NCBI RefSeq assembly: GCF_009749465.1
Contig: NZ_WBIS01000001.1
Coordinates: 434,001-498,000, forward strand
DNA length: 64,000 nucleotides
Source: Agromyces terreus
GTDB lineage: Bacteria > Actinomycetota > Actinomycetes > Actinomycetales > Microbacteriaceae
Direction: 5' to 3'
Part shown: positions 34,673-43,447 of the stretch, piece by piece
How the letters are laid out: every line of letters starts with the position of its first letter
Numbering within the stretch: the stretch's first letter is position 1
Made by a program: the position numbers and the translations under genes
The notes under the pieces: generated by a model
What the model saw: the letters and a program-made list of their open reading frames with translations, nothing else
The model's database searches: none
Told to the model about the DNA's origin: nothing

Positions 34673-35607
34673 ACGCGACCGCCGCGGTCGCCCTGCTCAT
34701 CGGTGTCGTGTTCGGCGTCGGTGCCTGGCTCGTGGTGAGCGCGATCCCGCGCATCGGGCGGCCGCGATTGGCCGAACGCGTCGCGCCCTACGTCGCCGAC
34801 GTCTCCGACGAGGCGCGAGCCATGCTCGCGCGTCGTCCCGCCGATCCCGGCCCGGTGTTCGGCGTCGTCTTCGGTCCGTTCGAGCGACGGATCCGTGGGC
34901 TCGTGGCGAACTGGCTGGGCGGCGGCGACGTGATCGCCCGTCGACTTCGACAGGCCGGCGAGTCGATCGGCGTCGAGCGTTTCCGGGCCGAGCAGCTCGC
35001 GTGGGGCGCGACGTCCTTCGCCGTCGCGACGGGCCTCGCGCTCTGGGCGCCCGGTCTCGCCATGCTGCCCGCCTCCGTCCGCGTGGCGACTCCGCTCCTC
35101 GCGGCCGTCGGCGGAGTGCTGGCCCGCGAATGGGTCCTGCAGCGTCGGGCGCGGCAACGACTGGCGCGCATCACCGACGAACTGCCGACCGTGCTCGAGT
35201 TCCTGACCCTGAGCCTGACCGCCGGAGAGAGCATGCTCGACGCGATCCGAAGGGTCGCCCGCACCGGCTCCGGCGAGCTCTCGCGCGAGTTCGCGGCGGT
35301 GGTCGCGGCCGTCGGTGCCGGTGTGCCGATGACGACGGCGATCAGCGAACTCCGTGACGACCTCGATCACGCCGCGCTCTCCCGTGCCCTCGACCAGGTG
35401 CTCGGCGCCCTCGACCGCGGAGCCCCGCTCGCGTCGGTGCTCGCCGCCCAGGCCGGTGACGCCCGCGAACAGGCCAAGCGCACCATCATCGAGCTCGCCG
35501 GACGCAAAGAGATCGCGATGCTCGTGCCGCTCGTGTTCCTCATCCTCCCCATCACCATCGCCTTCGCCCTGCTTCCCGGCTACCTCGTGCTGCAGACGGG
35601 CTTCTGA
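34660..35607 (+). CDS. TadC-like inner-membrane platform protein (T2SS-F fold)
   Basis: 315 residues, with the same layout as its upstream partner. The T2SS-F domain includes L-P-T-V-L-E-F-L-T-L-S-L-T-A-G-E-S near 185. The C-terminus L-V-F-L-I-L-P-I-T-I-A-F-A-L-L-P-G is the conserved last helix. The ATG follows GAGGAG within the 3' end of the tadB-like gene. Confidence 0.88.
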   Translation: MVPLNATAAVALLIGVVFGVGAWLVVSAIPRIGRPRLAERVAPYVADVSDEARAMLARRPADPGPVFGVVFGPFERRIRGLVANWLGGGDVIARRLRQAGESIGVERFRAEQLAWGATSFAVATGLALWAPGLAMLPASVRVATPLLAAVGGVLAREWVLQRRARQRLARITDELPTVLEFLTLSLTAGESMLDAIRRVARTGSGELSREFAAVVAAVGAGVPMTTAISELRDDLDHAALSRALDQVLGALDRGAPLASVLAAQAGDAREQAKRTIIELAGRKEIAMLVPLVFLILPITIAFALLPGYLVLQTGF

Positions 35608-35667
35608 TGCACCTCATCCATCCCGATACCCCGCGGCGCTCGTCGATCGCCGCTGAAAGGACTCACC

Positions 35668-35841
35668 ATGCGCTCCCTGCTCGCAACCTTCGCCCGCCTC
35701 GACGAGGAGCGTGGAGACGTGCCCGGTTGGGTGCTCATCACGCTCATGACCGCCGGGCTGGTGCTGTTGATCTGGGGTCTCGCAGGTCCGGCGCTCGAGG
35801 GCGTCTTCCAGCAGGCGATCGATCGGGTCAGCGGAATCTGA
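35668..35841 (+). CDS. Flp-pilin-like small membrane protein
   Basis: 57 residues with an ATG after GAAAGGA. A charged N-terminus (D-E-E-R-G-D-V-P-G-W) leads into one hydrophobic helix of about 20 residues and a short amphipathic tail, as in Flp prepilins. The canonical Gly and Glu-Tyr processing motif of Flp is not present, so it is called pilin-like only. Its position between tadC-like and tadE-like genes is where Flp is expected. Confidence 0.7.
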   Translation: MRSLLATFARLDEERGDVPGWVLITLMTAGLVLLIWGLAGPALEGVFQQAIDRVSGI

Positions 35842-35897
35842 CTGCCAGGCCCGGCCCGGCGGGCGTGCGCGGGAGGTTCCGGGGGCTGGCCGGTCCC

Positions 35898-36275
35898 ATG
35901 CGCGATGAACGCGGCTCGGCGATCGCCGAGTTCACCCTCGTCGGCGTGCTCCTGGTCGTGCTCGCGCTCGCCGTCGTGCAGCTCGCGCTCGCACTGCACG
36001 TGCGCAACACCCTGCTCGACGCGGCCGCAGAGGGGGCTCGCTTCGCCGCGCTCGCCGGAGCGTCGCCCGCCGAGGGCGCCGAGCGCACACGCGACCTCAT
36101 CGCCGCGGCGATCTCGTCGACGTACGCCGAAGACGTCACCGGCGCGACCGCCTCGATCGGCGGCGTCCCCGGCGTCGAGATCACGGTGCGGGCCACGCTC
36201 CCGGTCATCGGCCTCATCGGCGTCGCGAACGGACTGGAGGTCGAGGGGCATGCGCCGCTCGAATCCGTGGGTTGA
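35898..36275 (+). CDS. TadE-like pseudopilin
   Basis: 125 residues. The N-terminus M-R-D-E-R-G-S-A-I-A-E-F is the TadE processing region followed by one hydrophobic helix (about 13-35) and an extracytoplasmic domain. A GTG at 35865 would add 11 residues and is a plausible alternative. Minor fibre component. Confidence 0.83.
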   Translation: MRDERGSAIAEFTLVGVLLVVLALAVVQLALALHVRNTLLDAAAEGARFAALAGASPAEGAERTRDLIAAAISSTYAEDVTGATASIGGVPGVEITVRATLPVIGLIGVANGLEVEGHAPLESVG

Positions 36276-36732
36276 GGTGCGCCGAACCGCGCGAGACGGC
36301 CTGCGAGCGGCGGCAGACGAGGCGGGCTCGGCCTCCCTCGAGTTCCTCACGGTCGGTCTGCTCCTGTTCGTGCCGATCGTCTACCTGATCCTGAGCATGT
36401 CGGCGATCCAGGCGGGAGCATTCGCGGTCGAGGGCGCTGCGCGGCACGCCGCCCGCCTGTCGGCCGGCGGCGCCTCCTCGGCGGGTCCGGGCTCGATCGA
36501 ATCGGCGGTCCGCATCATCCTCGACGACTACGGCGTCGACGCGAGTTCCGCCGCCGTCACCATCGACTGCGAGACGGCGACCTGCGATCAGGCCGGCGAA
36601 CGCGTCGAGGTCTCGGTGCGGGCACGCATCCCGCTCCCGCTCGCGCCCGAGATGTTCGGTGCGACGCTCACGAGCGTTCCGGTCGAGGCGACGGCGACAG
36701 CCCAGGTGTCGCGATTCGCGGTGGCCCGATGA
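36250..36732 (+). CDS. Second TadE/TadF-like pseudopilin
   Basis: 160 residues. D-E-A-G-S-A-S-L-E-F precedes a hydrophobic helix (about 33-55). The external domain contains two cysteines (D-C-E-T-A-T-C), possibly a disulfide. GGAGG precedes the ATG, which overlaps the previous gene by 26 bp. Confidence 0.82.
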   Translation: MRRSNPWVEVRRTARDGLRAAADEAGSASLEFLTVGLLLFVPIVYLILSMSAIQAGAFAVEGAARHAARLSAGGASSAGPGSIESAVRIILDDYGVDASSAAVTIDCETATCDQAGERVEVSVRARIPLPLAPEMFGATLTSVPVEATATAQVSRFAVAR

Positions 36733-37175
36733 GGCGGCGCGGGGGTGGCCGCTCCGCCGCCGACGAAGAGGGCTCGACCCTGCTCATCGCCATCTTCCTG
36801 TCGGTCCTCGCGATTCTTATCGTGTTCGTCGTCGTCGCCGCATCCTCGCTCTATCTCGAGCGCAAACGCCTCTTCACGCTCGCCGACGCCGCAGCGCTCG
36901 CCGGGGCCGAGGCCTGGAATCTCGATGCCGTCTCCCTCCGAGACGACACCCTCGACCTCGAGCTCCGATCAGACGCGGTTCGGCAGGCCGCCGCGACGTA
37001 CCTCGGCGACGCGGCCGGCGCCGACGGCGTCGAACTCGTCACCGCCGTCTCGCACGACGGACGAAGCTCCACGGTCACCCTGCGCGGCGAATGGCACTCG
37101 CCGATCTCGACCGACCTGCTGCCGCTCAGCGTGCCCATCGAGGTCACGGCGACGGCGCGCTCGGTTTTCCACTGA
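36729..37175 (+). CDS. TadG-like / Rv3654c-type pilus assembly protein
   Basis: 148 residues. D-E-E-G-S-T-L-L-I leads into one long hydrophobic helix, then L-A-D-A-A-A-L-A-G-A-E-A, the sequence typical of TadG-related proteins. It starts with ATGA on the previous stop. Last gene of the Tad run; its 3' end overlaps the convergent MFS gene by 32 bp. Confidence 0.83.
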   Translation: MRRRGGGRSAADEEGSTLLIAIFLSVLAILIVFVVVAASSLYLERKRLFTLADAAALAGAEAWNLDAVSLRDDTLDLELRSDAVRQAAATYLGDAAGADGVELVTAVSHDGRSSTVTLRGEWHSPISTDLLPLSVPIEVTATARSVFH

Positions 37176-38490
37176 CCGGCTTCCCAGGCGGCCGCGCACC
37201 GGCGTGCGGCACGTACCGGGGCACGTAGCGCCACAGGATCGCCGCGCCGACGAAGCCGAGCACACCCATCGTCGCGCTCGCGACCATGATCGACGACGCC
37301 GAGATGAGCGCCGCGATCGCGAGCGGAGCGCCGGCCTGACCGGCATCCGCGATGGTGCGGAACGCACCCAGGAACGGCGCCGGGTTCGCCTTCGGCGCCA
37401 GATCGGCCCCGAGCGTGAGGATCACGCCGCTCGACAGCCCGTTCGCGACGCCGAACAGCAGCGCGATCACCGTGAACCACACCCCGGCGGCCGGGGAATC
37501 ACGCGTGAACGCGAGCACCAGATGCCCGACGCCCAAGCCGAGCAGGCCCGGGATCGCGCTCCACAGACGCCCGAACCGGTCCATGACCTGCCCGCTGACG
37601 TAGAAGAGCGCGAAGTCGATCGTCGCCGACACGCCGATCACGAGAGCCGCCGCCTCGGGAGCCATGCCGATCGAGACCGCCCACAGCGGCAGGATCACCA
37701 TGCGGCTCGCGCGCAACGCCGCGAGCAGCCCGACCCCCGTGCCGATGCGCGCGAGCACCGCACGATGCGTCGCGATCGCACGGAAGACGCCGTGCGACGC
37801 CGCATCGGCCTCGCGGCGACCGGGACTCTCGGTCGCCTCGGCGCCGCCGGGAGCACGGGACGCGGCCGCGGCATCCGACGCTTCTGCCCGCGTCTGCCTG
37901 GCGGAGCCGAACACGCGCTCGGGATCGGGAAGCACGAGCAGCACGACGACGACCACGAGGCAGGCCGCGACGAGCACCCAGAAGACGTTCTCGCTCGCCC
38001 CCGTCGTGGCGAGCAGCGCCGCTGCGATGAACGGGCCCACGGCCCAGCCCCCGCGGAACACGCCCGCGAGGGTCGAGAGCGCGCGAGCCCGCACCCGCTC
38101 GGGGACATAGCTCGTCAGGAACGCATGCCGCGCGAGGCCGAACACCGCCGTCGCGAGCCCGACGAGGAGGATCCCGATGCCGAGCGCGGGCAGCGTGGGG
38201 GAGAGCAGGGCGACGAGCACGCCGATCGCGGCCAGCGCCGACGCGCCGATCATGGACGCACGCTCGCCGATGCGGGCGACGAGCCAGCCCGCCGGCAGGT
38301 CGCCGAGGAGTTCGCCGACCATGATCATCGCGGCGATCAGCCCGGCAAGCGCGATCGAGGCGCCGCGCTCGGTCGCCACGACCGGGATGACCGGGATGAT
38401 CGCGCCCTCGCCGATCGAGAAGAGCAGCGTCGGCAGGTAGGCCGGGAGGACGATCGAACGCCAGCTGAACGAGGGCGTGGTGACGGTCAT
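37144..38490 (-). CDS. MFS transporter
   Basis: 448 residues, twelve predicted helices, with a 50-residue charged loop between helices 6 and 7. The cytoplasmic loop 2-3 motif appears as G-W-L-V-A-R-I-G-E-R near residue 68. It is a drug- or metabolite-efflux type, substrate unknown. The C-terminal tail is Pro/Lys-rich and its coding end overlaps the TadG-like gene on the opposite strand. Confidence 0.88.
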   Translation of the reverse strand: MTVTTPSFSWRSIVLPAYLPTLLFSIGEGAIIPVIPVVATERGASIALAGLIAAMIMVGELLGDLPAGWLVARIGERASMIGASALAAIGVLVALLSPTLPALGIGILLVGLATAVFGLARHAFLTSYVPERVRARALSTLAGVFRGGWAVGPFIAAALLATTGASENVFWVLVAACLVVVVVLLVLPDPERVFGSARQTRAEASDAAAASRAPGGAEATESPGRREADAASHGVFRAIATHRAVLARIGTGVGLLAALRASRMVILPLWAVSIGMAPEAAALVIGVSATIDFALFYVSGQVMDRFGRLWSAIPGLLGLGVGHLVLAFTRDSPAAGVWFTVIALLFGVANGLSSGVILTLGADLAPKANPAPFLGAFRTIADAGQAGAPLAIAALISASSIMVASATMGVLGFVGAAILWRYVPRYVPHAGARPPGKPVSGKPSAPSP

Positions 38491-38498
38491 CGCCTTCG

Positions 38499-38504
38499 AC
38501 GCTA
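38499..38504 (-). promoter_or_regulatory. -10 element of the MFS gene
   Basis: TAGCGT on the minus strand, 8 nt before the ATG. Confidence 0.4.
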
Positions 38505-38555
38505 CACCGGCGACCCCGCCGTGCCGGCGCGGCGGCGGCCCGACGTGCGCCCGAC

Positions 38556-38561
38556 TAGGCT
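38556..38561 (+). promoter_or_regulatory. -10 element of prfB
   Basis: TAGGCT, 9 nt before the prfB ATG. Confidence 0.5.
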
Positions 38562-38570
38562 AGGGGGGCC

Positions 38571-39680
38571 ATGTTGGATCTTGACCTCACGCAGGAGATC
38601 GCCGCGCTGCGCTCCACCTTCCGCGATATCAGCGCCGTCGTCGACGTCGAAGCCGTCCAGGCCGACATCGCCCGTCTGTCCGAAGAGGCCGGCAGGCCGG
38701 ACCTCTGGGACGACCCCGCCGCCGCGCAGAAGGTGACGAGCGCGCTCAGCCACCGGCAGTCCGAGCTGAAGCGCATCACCGAGATCGAGCAGCGCCTCGA
38801 CGACCTCGACGTGCTCATCGAGCTCGCCCTCGAGATGGACGACGAAGACTCCGCCGCCGAAGCCCGGCAAGAGCTGGCCTCGCTCGAAGAGGTCATCGGC
38901 CAACTCGAGGTGCAGACCCTGCTCGACGGCGAGTACGACCCGCGCGGCGCCGTCGTCACGATCCGCTCGGGCGCCGGCGGCGACGACGCCACCGACTTCG
39001 CCGAGATGCTCATGCGCATGTACCTGCGCTGGGCCGAACGGCACAAGTACCCGGTCAAGGTCATGGACACGAGCTACGCCGAAGGCGCCGGCATCAAGTC
39101 CGCGACGTTCGAGATCGACGTGCCCTACGCCTACGGCACCCTCTCGGTCGAGGCCGGCACGCACCGCCTCGCGCGCATCAGCCCGTTCGGCTCCGCCGAC
39201 AAGCGCCAGACCAGCTTCGCCGCCGTCGAGGTCATCCCCGTGATGGAAGAGGCGGTCGAGGTCGAGATCCCCGAGAACGACATCCGCGTCGACGTGTTCC
39301 GTTCCTCCGGCCCCGGCGGCCAGTCGGTGAACACGACCGACTCCGCGGTGCGACTGACGCACATCCCGACCGGTCTCGTCGTCTCGATGCAGAACGAGAA
39401 GTCGCAGATCCAGAACCGCGCCGCCGCCATGCGCGTGCTGCAGACCCGGCTCCTGCTGCTCAAGCGCGAAGAGGAGGCCGCGAAGAAGAAGGAGCTCGCC
39501 GGCACCATCACCGCGAGCTGGGGCGACCAGATGCGTTCCTACTTCCTCTACGGCCAGCAGCTCGTGAAAGACCTGCGCACCGGGTACGAGGTCGGCAACC
39601 CGGCCTCCGTGTTCGACGGCGACCTCGACGGCCTCATCGCCGCGGGCATCAAGTGGCGCAAGCGCAAAGACGACGACTGA
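38571..39680 (+). CDS. prfB: Peptide chain release factor 2
   Basis: 369 residues. It recognises UGA and UAA stops. The stop-reading tripeptide S-P-F near residue 204 identifies RF2, and G-P-G-G-Q-S-V-N near 248 is the hydrolysis motif. The gene is one continuous frame: it lacks the programmed +1 frameshift that controls E. coli prfB. Followed by a strong terminator, then ftsE. Confidence 0.97.
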   Translation: MLDLDLTQEIAALRSTFRDISAVVDVEAVQADIARLSEEAGRPDLWDDPAAAQKVTSALSHRQSELKRITEIEQRLDDLDVLIELALEMDDEDSAAEARQELASLEEVIGQLEVQTLLDGEYDPRGAVVTIRSGAGGDDATDFAEMLMRMYLRWAERHKYPVKVMDTSYAEGAGIKSATFEIDVPYAYGTLSVEAGTHRLARISPFGSADKRQTSFAAVEVIPVMEEAVEVEIPENDIRVDVFRSSGPGGQSVNTTDSAVRLTHIPTGLVVSMQNEKSQIQNRAAAMRVLQTRLLLLKREEEAAKKKELAGTITASWGDQMRSYFLYGQQLVKDLRTGYEVGNPASVFDGDLDGLIAAGIKWRKRKDDD

Positions 39681-39722
39681 ACCGCTGAGCCACCCGGCGC
39701 CGAGGGCCACGCGTCCCGATCC

Positions 39723-39763
39723 GCGGGCAGCGATACCGATTCGCGGTGTCGCTGCCCGCTTTT
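39723..39763 (+). terminator. Intrinsic terminator of prfB
   Basis: 11-bp stem (39723-39733 with 39749-39759) followed by TTTT. Confidence 0.8.
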
Positions 39764-39777
39764 GCGTGGCGGCTGCC

Positions 39778-39783
39778 TAGGCT
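39778..39783 (+). promoter_or_regulatory. -10 element of ftsE
   Basis: TAGGCT, 8 nt before the ATG at 39792. Confidence 0.5.
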
Positions 39784-39791
39784 CGAACGCG

Positions 39792-41060
39792 ATGATCCGC
39801 TTCGACTCCGTCACCAAGACCTACCCCGGGCAGGCGAAGCCCGCGCTGAACGACATCGGCGTGGAGATCCTCCGCGGCGAGTTCGTGTTCCTCGTGGGCG
39901 CCTCGGGCTCCGGCAAGTCCAGCTTCCTGCGGCTGATCCTCAAAGAGGAGAAGCCGTCGAAGGGCACGATCCACGTGCTCGGGCAGAACCTGGGCTCGAT
40001 CTCGACCCGAAAGGTGCCCTACTTCCGGCGCGATCTCGGCGTCGTGTTCCAGGACTTCCGGCTCCTCCGCGACAAGTCGGTCTACGAGAACGTGGCGTTC
40101 ACGCTGCGGGTCATCGGCAAGTCCCGCGGATACATCCACTCAGCGGTGCCCGAGACGCTGAAGCTCGTCGGCCTCGACGGCAAGGGCAAGCGGATGCCGC
40201 ATGAGCTGTCGGGCGGCGAGCAGCAGCGTGTCGCGATCGCACGCGCGATCGTGAACAAGCCGCAGATCCTGCTCGCCGACGAGCCCACGGGCAACCTCGA
40301 CCCCGTCACCTCCGCGGGCATCATGACCCTCCTCGAACGCATCAACGCGGGCGGCACGACCGTGGTGATGGCCACGCACGAGGCCGGCATCGTGAACGAG
40401 ATGCGCCGACGCGTCATCGAGCTCTCGGGCGGCGACATCGTGCGCGATGAGCGTTCCGCCGGCTACGGTTCCGTCGACGGCACGCTGCCCGCGGAGGACG
40501 AGGCGGCCGACGTGCCCGACGACATGATCGCCGCCGCCGTCGACACGGCAGGCGTGGGCTCGACCGACGTCGACGCAGCGGCAGCTGCGACTGCGGCGGC
40601 CGCGACGGCCGCTGCGAACGCGCCCTCGGAAGCGGCCTCGGCGAAGCCCGCGAAGACCAAGCGCGCCGCCCGCGCGAAGAAGCGCGCCGAGTCCGAGGCG
40701 GTGCCCGTCGTGGCACCCGAGACCGAACCGCGCGAGCCCGTCACCGCCGCAGCGCCGAAGGTGACGCCCGAGATGATGCAGCAGAGCCAGCCGCTCTACG
40801 TCGAGCCCGAGGCATCCGATGAGGTGACGGATGCCGCGGCCGAGATCACCGCCGCCGCGACGGCGTCGATCGACATCCCGCGAGGCTCGGGCGGCGCCGA
40901 CGGCGACCGGGCCGAGGCATCCGACGGAGACGACGCCGACACCGCGCCCGCGGCCGCCGACGCCACGGCGCACCTGACGCTCGCCGAGCGACTGGGGCTC
41001 CGCGCCCCGGGCGGGCCGCGCGAGGGCGACGAGGACCAGGAAGTGGGTCCGACGCGATGA
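39792..41060 (+). CDS. ftsE: Cell division ATP-binding protein FtsE with a long C-terminal extension
   Basis: 422 residues. The ATPase fills about 1-225: Walker A G-A-S-G-S-G-K-S near residue 37, F-Q-D-F-R-L-L (Q-loop) near 90, L-S-G-G-E-Q-Q and Walker B L-L-A-D-E-P-T. Beyond that is an unusual tail of about 195 Ala/Glu/Lys-rich, disordered residues with a short ordered-looking end (T-L-A-E-R-L-G-L-R). Ordinary FtsE is about 230 residues. With FtsX it regulates peptidoglycan hydrolases at division. The stop overlaps ftsX as ATGA. Confidence 0.95.
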   Translation: MIRFDSVTKTYPGQAKPALNDIGVEILRGEFVFLVGASGSGKSSFLRLILKEEKPSKGTIHVLGQNLGSISTRKVPYFRRDLGVVFQDFRLLRDKSVYENVAFTLRVIGKSRGYIHSAVPETLKLVGLDGKGKRMPHELSGGEQQRVAIARAIVNKPQILLADEPTGNLDPVTSAGIMTLLERINAGGTTVVMATHEAGIVNEMRRRVIELSGGDIVRDERSAGYGSVDGTLPAEDEAADVPDDMIAAAVDTAGVGSTDVDAAAAATAAAATAAANAPSEAASAKPAKTKRAARAKKRAESEAVPVVAPETEPREPVTAAAPKVTPEMMQQSQPLYVEPEASDEVTDAAAEITAAATASIDIPRGSGGADGDRAEASDGDDADTAPAAADATAHLTLAERLGLRAPGGPREGDEDQEVGPTR

Positions 41061-41968
41061 GGTTCGGACTCGTGCTCGCCGAGGCGGGCAACGGCCTTCG
41101 CCGGAACATCACGATGGTCATCTCCGTCGTGCTCGTGACCTTCATCTCGCTGACCTTCGTCGGCACCGCGGCGCTGCTGCAGCTGCAGATCGGCCAGATG
41201 AAGAACTACTGGTACGAACGCGCCCAGGTGGCGGTCTACCTCTGCACCGGCCTCTCCTCGACGGCGAGCTGCGCCGACGGGGAGGCGACACCCGAGCAGA
41301 AGGACGCGATCGAGGCGCAGCTGAACTCGGACACCCTCGCGCCCTACATCGACGAGTTCTACTTCGAGGATCACGATCAGGCGTACGAGAACTTCCAGAA
41401 GCAGTTCGAGGGCACGCCCGCGGCCGACTACGTCACGCCCGAGGTGCTCAACGAGACCTTCTGGGTCAACCTCGTCGATCCGTCGCAGTCCGATGTGCTC
41501 GTCGAATCGCTCGCAGGCATGCCCGGCGTCGAGGGGGTCGTCGATCAGCGACGCTATCTCGACCAGATCTTCGACGCGCTCAATGCCGCGAGCTACACGG
41601 CGATCGCCGTTGCGGCCATCATGCTGGTCGCCGCGGCGCTGCTGATCGCGACGACGATCCGCCTGTCGGCGTTCTCGCGCCGGCGGGAGCTCGGCATCAT
41701 GCGACTCGTCGGCGCGTCGAACCGGTTCATCCAGACGCCGTTCGTGCTCGAGGGCGTGTTCGCCGGACTCATCGGTTCCCTGCTCGCGGGCGGGGCGGTC
41801 GTGGCGATCGTGCACTTCTTCGTGCAGGGCTACCTCGCCGACAACCTCTCGTTCACGTTCGTCGACGTGGGCGACGCGCTGCTCGTGGTGCCGCTGCTCG
41901 TGGTCGTCGGCGTGCTGCTCGCCGCCGTCTCCGCGGGCATCGCGATCACGAGGTATCTGCGGGTCTGA
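41057..41968 (+). CDS. ftsX: Cell division protein FtsX
   Basis: 303 residues. One N-terminal membrane helix (about 20-42), a large external domain (45-170) that in relatives contacts a cell-wall hydrolase, then three helices in the last 130 residues. The motif [12 protein letters not shown] near residue 212 is typical. Couples FtsE ATP hydrolysis to cell-wall splitting. Confidence 0.96.
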   Translation: MRFGLVLAEAGNGLRRNITMVISVVLVTFISLTFVGTAALLQLQIGQMKNYWYERAQVAVYLCTGLSSTASCADGEATPEQKDAIEAQLNSDTLAPYIDEFYFEDHDQAYENFQKQFEGTPAADYVTPEVLNETFWVNLVDPSQSDVLVESLAGMPGVEGVVDQRRYLDQIFDALNAASYTAIAVAAIMLVAAALLIATTIRLSAFSRRRELGIMRLVGASNRFIQTPFVLEGVFAGLIGSLLAGGAVVAIVHFFVQGYLADNLSFTFVDVGDALLVVPLLVVVGVLLAAVSAGIAITRYLRV

Positions 41969-41998
41969 GCCGCGCGTCGGCAACCGTCCCGAGTGCAC

Positions 41999-42004
41999 TA
42001 GAGT
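41999..42004 (+). promoter_or_regulatory. Possible -10 element upstream of smpB
   Basis: TAGAGT, 75 nt before the smpB start. The leader contains GAAGGAG. Confidence 0.35.
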
Positions 42005-42079
42005 GAAAGGCTGCTCCGGATGCCCCGGGGCACCCGGTGGTCGGTCCGAGCCCGATCCGCAGACGAGAAGGAGTGCGCC

Positions 42080-42556
42080 GTGCCCAGGGAACGCGGTCAG
42101 CAGGTGGTGGCGACCAACCGCAAGGCGCGCCACGACTACACGATCGAGGACACCTACGAGGCCGGCATCGTGCTCTGGGGCACCGAGGTGAAGTCGCTGC
42201 GCGAGGGCCGGGCGTCGCTCGTCGACGGCTACGCGTTCATCGACGGCGGCGAGATGTGGCTCGACGCGGTGCACATCCCCGAGTACACCGAGGGCACGTG
42301 GAACAACCACGCGCCCCGCCGCAAGCGCAAGCTGCTCCTGCACAAGCAGGAGATCGTGAAGATCAGCCACCGCACGGCGCAGGGCGGCTACACGCTCGTG
42401 CCGCTGCGCATCTACTTCTCCGACGGCCGGGCCAAGGTCGAGATCGCGGTCGCCAAGGGCAAGCGCGAGTACGACAAGCGGCAGGCGCTGCGCGAGAAGC
42501 AGGACAAGCGCGAGGCCGACCGGGCCATCTCGAGCCGGCGCAACCTCGGCGACTGA
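42080..42556 (+). CDS. smpB: SsrA-binding protein SmpB
   Basis: 158 residues. Binds tmRNA and carries it into stalled ribosomes. Landmarks: N-R-K-A-R-H-D-Y near residue 12, [10 protein letters not shown] near 33, and the basic C-terminal tail K-G-K-R-E-Y-D-K-R. The GTG at 42080 follows GAAGGAG by 6 nt; a longer in-frame start is unsupported. Its RNA partner lies 4.7 kb downstream. Confidence 0.96.
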   Translation: MPRERGQQVVATNRKARHDYTIEDTYEAGIVLWGTEVKSLREGRASLVDGYAFIDGGEMWLDAVHIPEYTEGTWNNHAPRRKRKLLLHKQEIVKISHRTAQGGYTLVPLRIYFSDGRAKVEIAVAKGKREYDKRQALREKQDKREADRAISSRRNLGD

Positions 42557-42608
42557 CCCGGGGCGCCGTTCGCGGCAGTCTCCCAGACGGCTCGCGCGAG
42601 CCGCGGAG

Positions 42609-42614
42609 TAGGCT
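42609..42614 (+). promoter_or_regulatory. -10 element of the phosphatase gene
   Basis: TAGGCT, 7 nt before the ATG at 42622. Confidence 0.5.
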
Positions 42615-42621
42615 CGTCGCG

Positions 42622-43365
42622 ATGGACATCGCGACTCGAATCCCCGTGCCCGGCACCTTCAACTTCCGCGATGTCGGCGGTCTGCCCGCCGCCTCCGGCA
42701 CCGTGCGCGACGGCGTGCTCTTCCGTTCCGACGGTCTCTCCCGCCTCGGCGAGGCAGGCCGCCGCAAGCTCACCGAGCTGGGCGTCGGCATCGTGATCGA
42801 CCTGCGCGACGAGCAGGAGGTCGAGCGCATGCCCGACGACATCGACGGCCTCGGCCTCGAGGTGCTGCGATTGCCGGTCTTCGAGGGCTCGGGGGCCTCG
42901 CAGGGTGCGGCGGGGGTCTCGCTGGAAGAGCTCTACGAGCGCATCGTCACCAAGCACGCGTCCGTCGTGGTGGCCGCGGTGCGCGAGATCGCGTCTGCCG
43001 GCGATCGGGCCGTCGTCGTGCACTGCACCGCCGGCAAGGACCGCACCGGCGTCGTCGTCGCGCTCGCACTGCTCGCGGTCGGCGTCGATCGCGAGTCCGT
43101 CATCGCCGATTACGCGCGCACCGAAGCCAACCTCGCGGGCGAGTGGCTCGAGGAGATGGTCGGCCTGATCGGCCGCTACGGCGTTCCCGACACCCCGGCG
43201 CTCCGCACGCTCATGGGCGGCAGCCCCCGTGAGGCCATCGAGGGCGTCATCGAGTCCGTCGAGCGTGCGAACGGGTCGGCGCGCGAGTACCTGCTCGCCA
43301 ACGGCCTCACGCTCGCCGAGTTGTCCGCCCTCGAAGGCTTGCTCATCAGCCCATCCGCGAACTGA
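42622..43365 (+). CDS. Tyrosine-protein phosphatase (MptpB-like)
   Basis: 247 residues. The P-loop V-H-C-T-A-G-K-D-R-T-G near residue 138 carries the nucleophilic Cys and the Arg of dual-specificity and lipid phosphatases. The N-terminal N-F-R-D-V-G-G-L is the family start. The K-D-R variant is typical of MptpB-type enzymes with lipid or protein substrates. No signal peptide. Convergent with the GT4 gene. Confidence 0.9.
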   Translation: MDIATRIPVPGTFNFRDVGGLPAASGTVRDGVLFRSDGLSRLGEAGRRKLTELGVGIVIDLRDEQEVERMPDDIDGLGLEVLRLPVFEGSGASQGAAGVSLEELYERIVTKHASVVVAAVREIASAGDRAVVVHCTAGKDRTGVVVALALLAVGVDRESVIADYARTEANLAGEWLEEMVGLIGRYGVPDTPALRTLMGGSPREAIEGVIESVERANGSAREYLLANGLTLAELSALEGLLISPSAN

Positions 43366-43447
43366 CCGCGGAGGGCGAGGCGCGGTCGACGGTCCGCACT
43401 GCGTCCACCGCATCCACCCGTGGATCCGGCCGGGAACCGGGCGGCCG

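Noticed and set aside
38571..38700. Programmed frameshift in prfB
   Set aside because: The gene is one frame with no in-frame TGA near codon 25.
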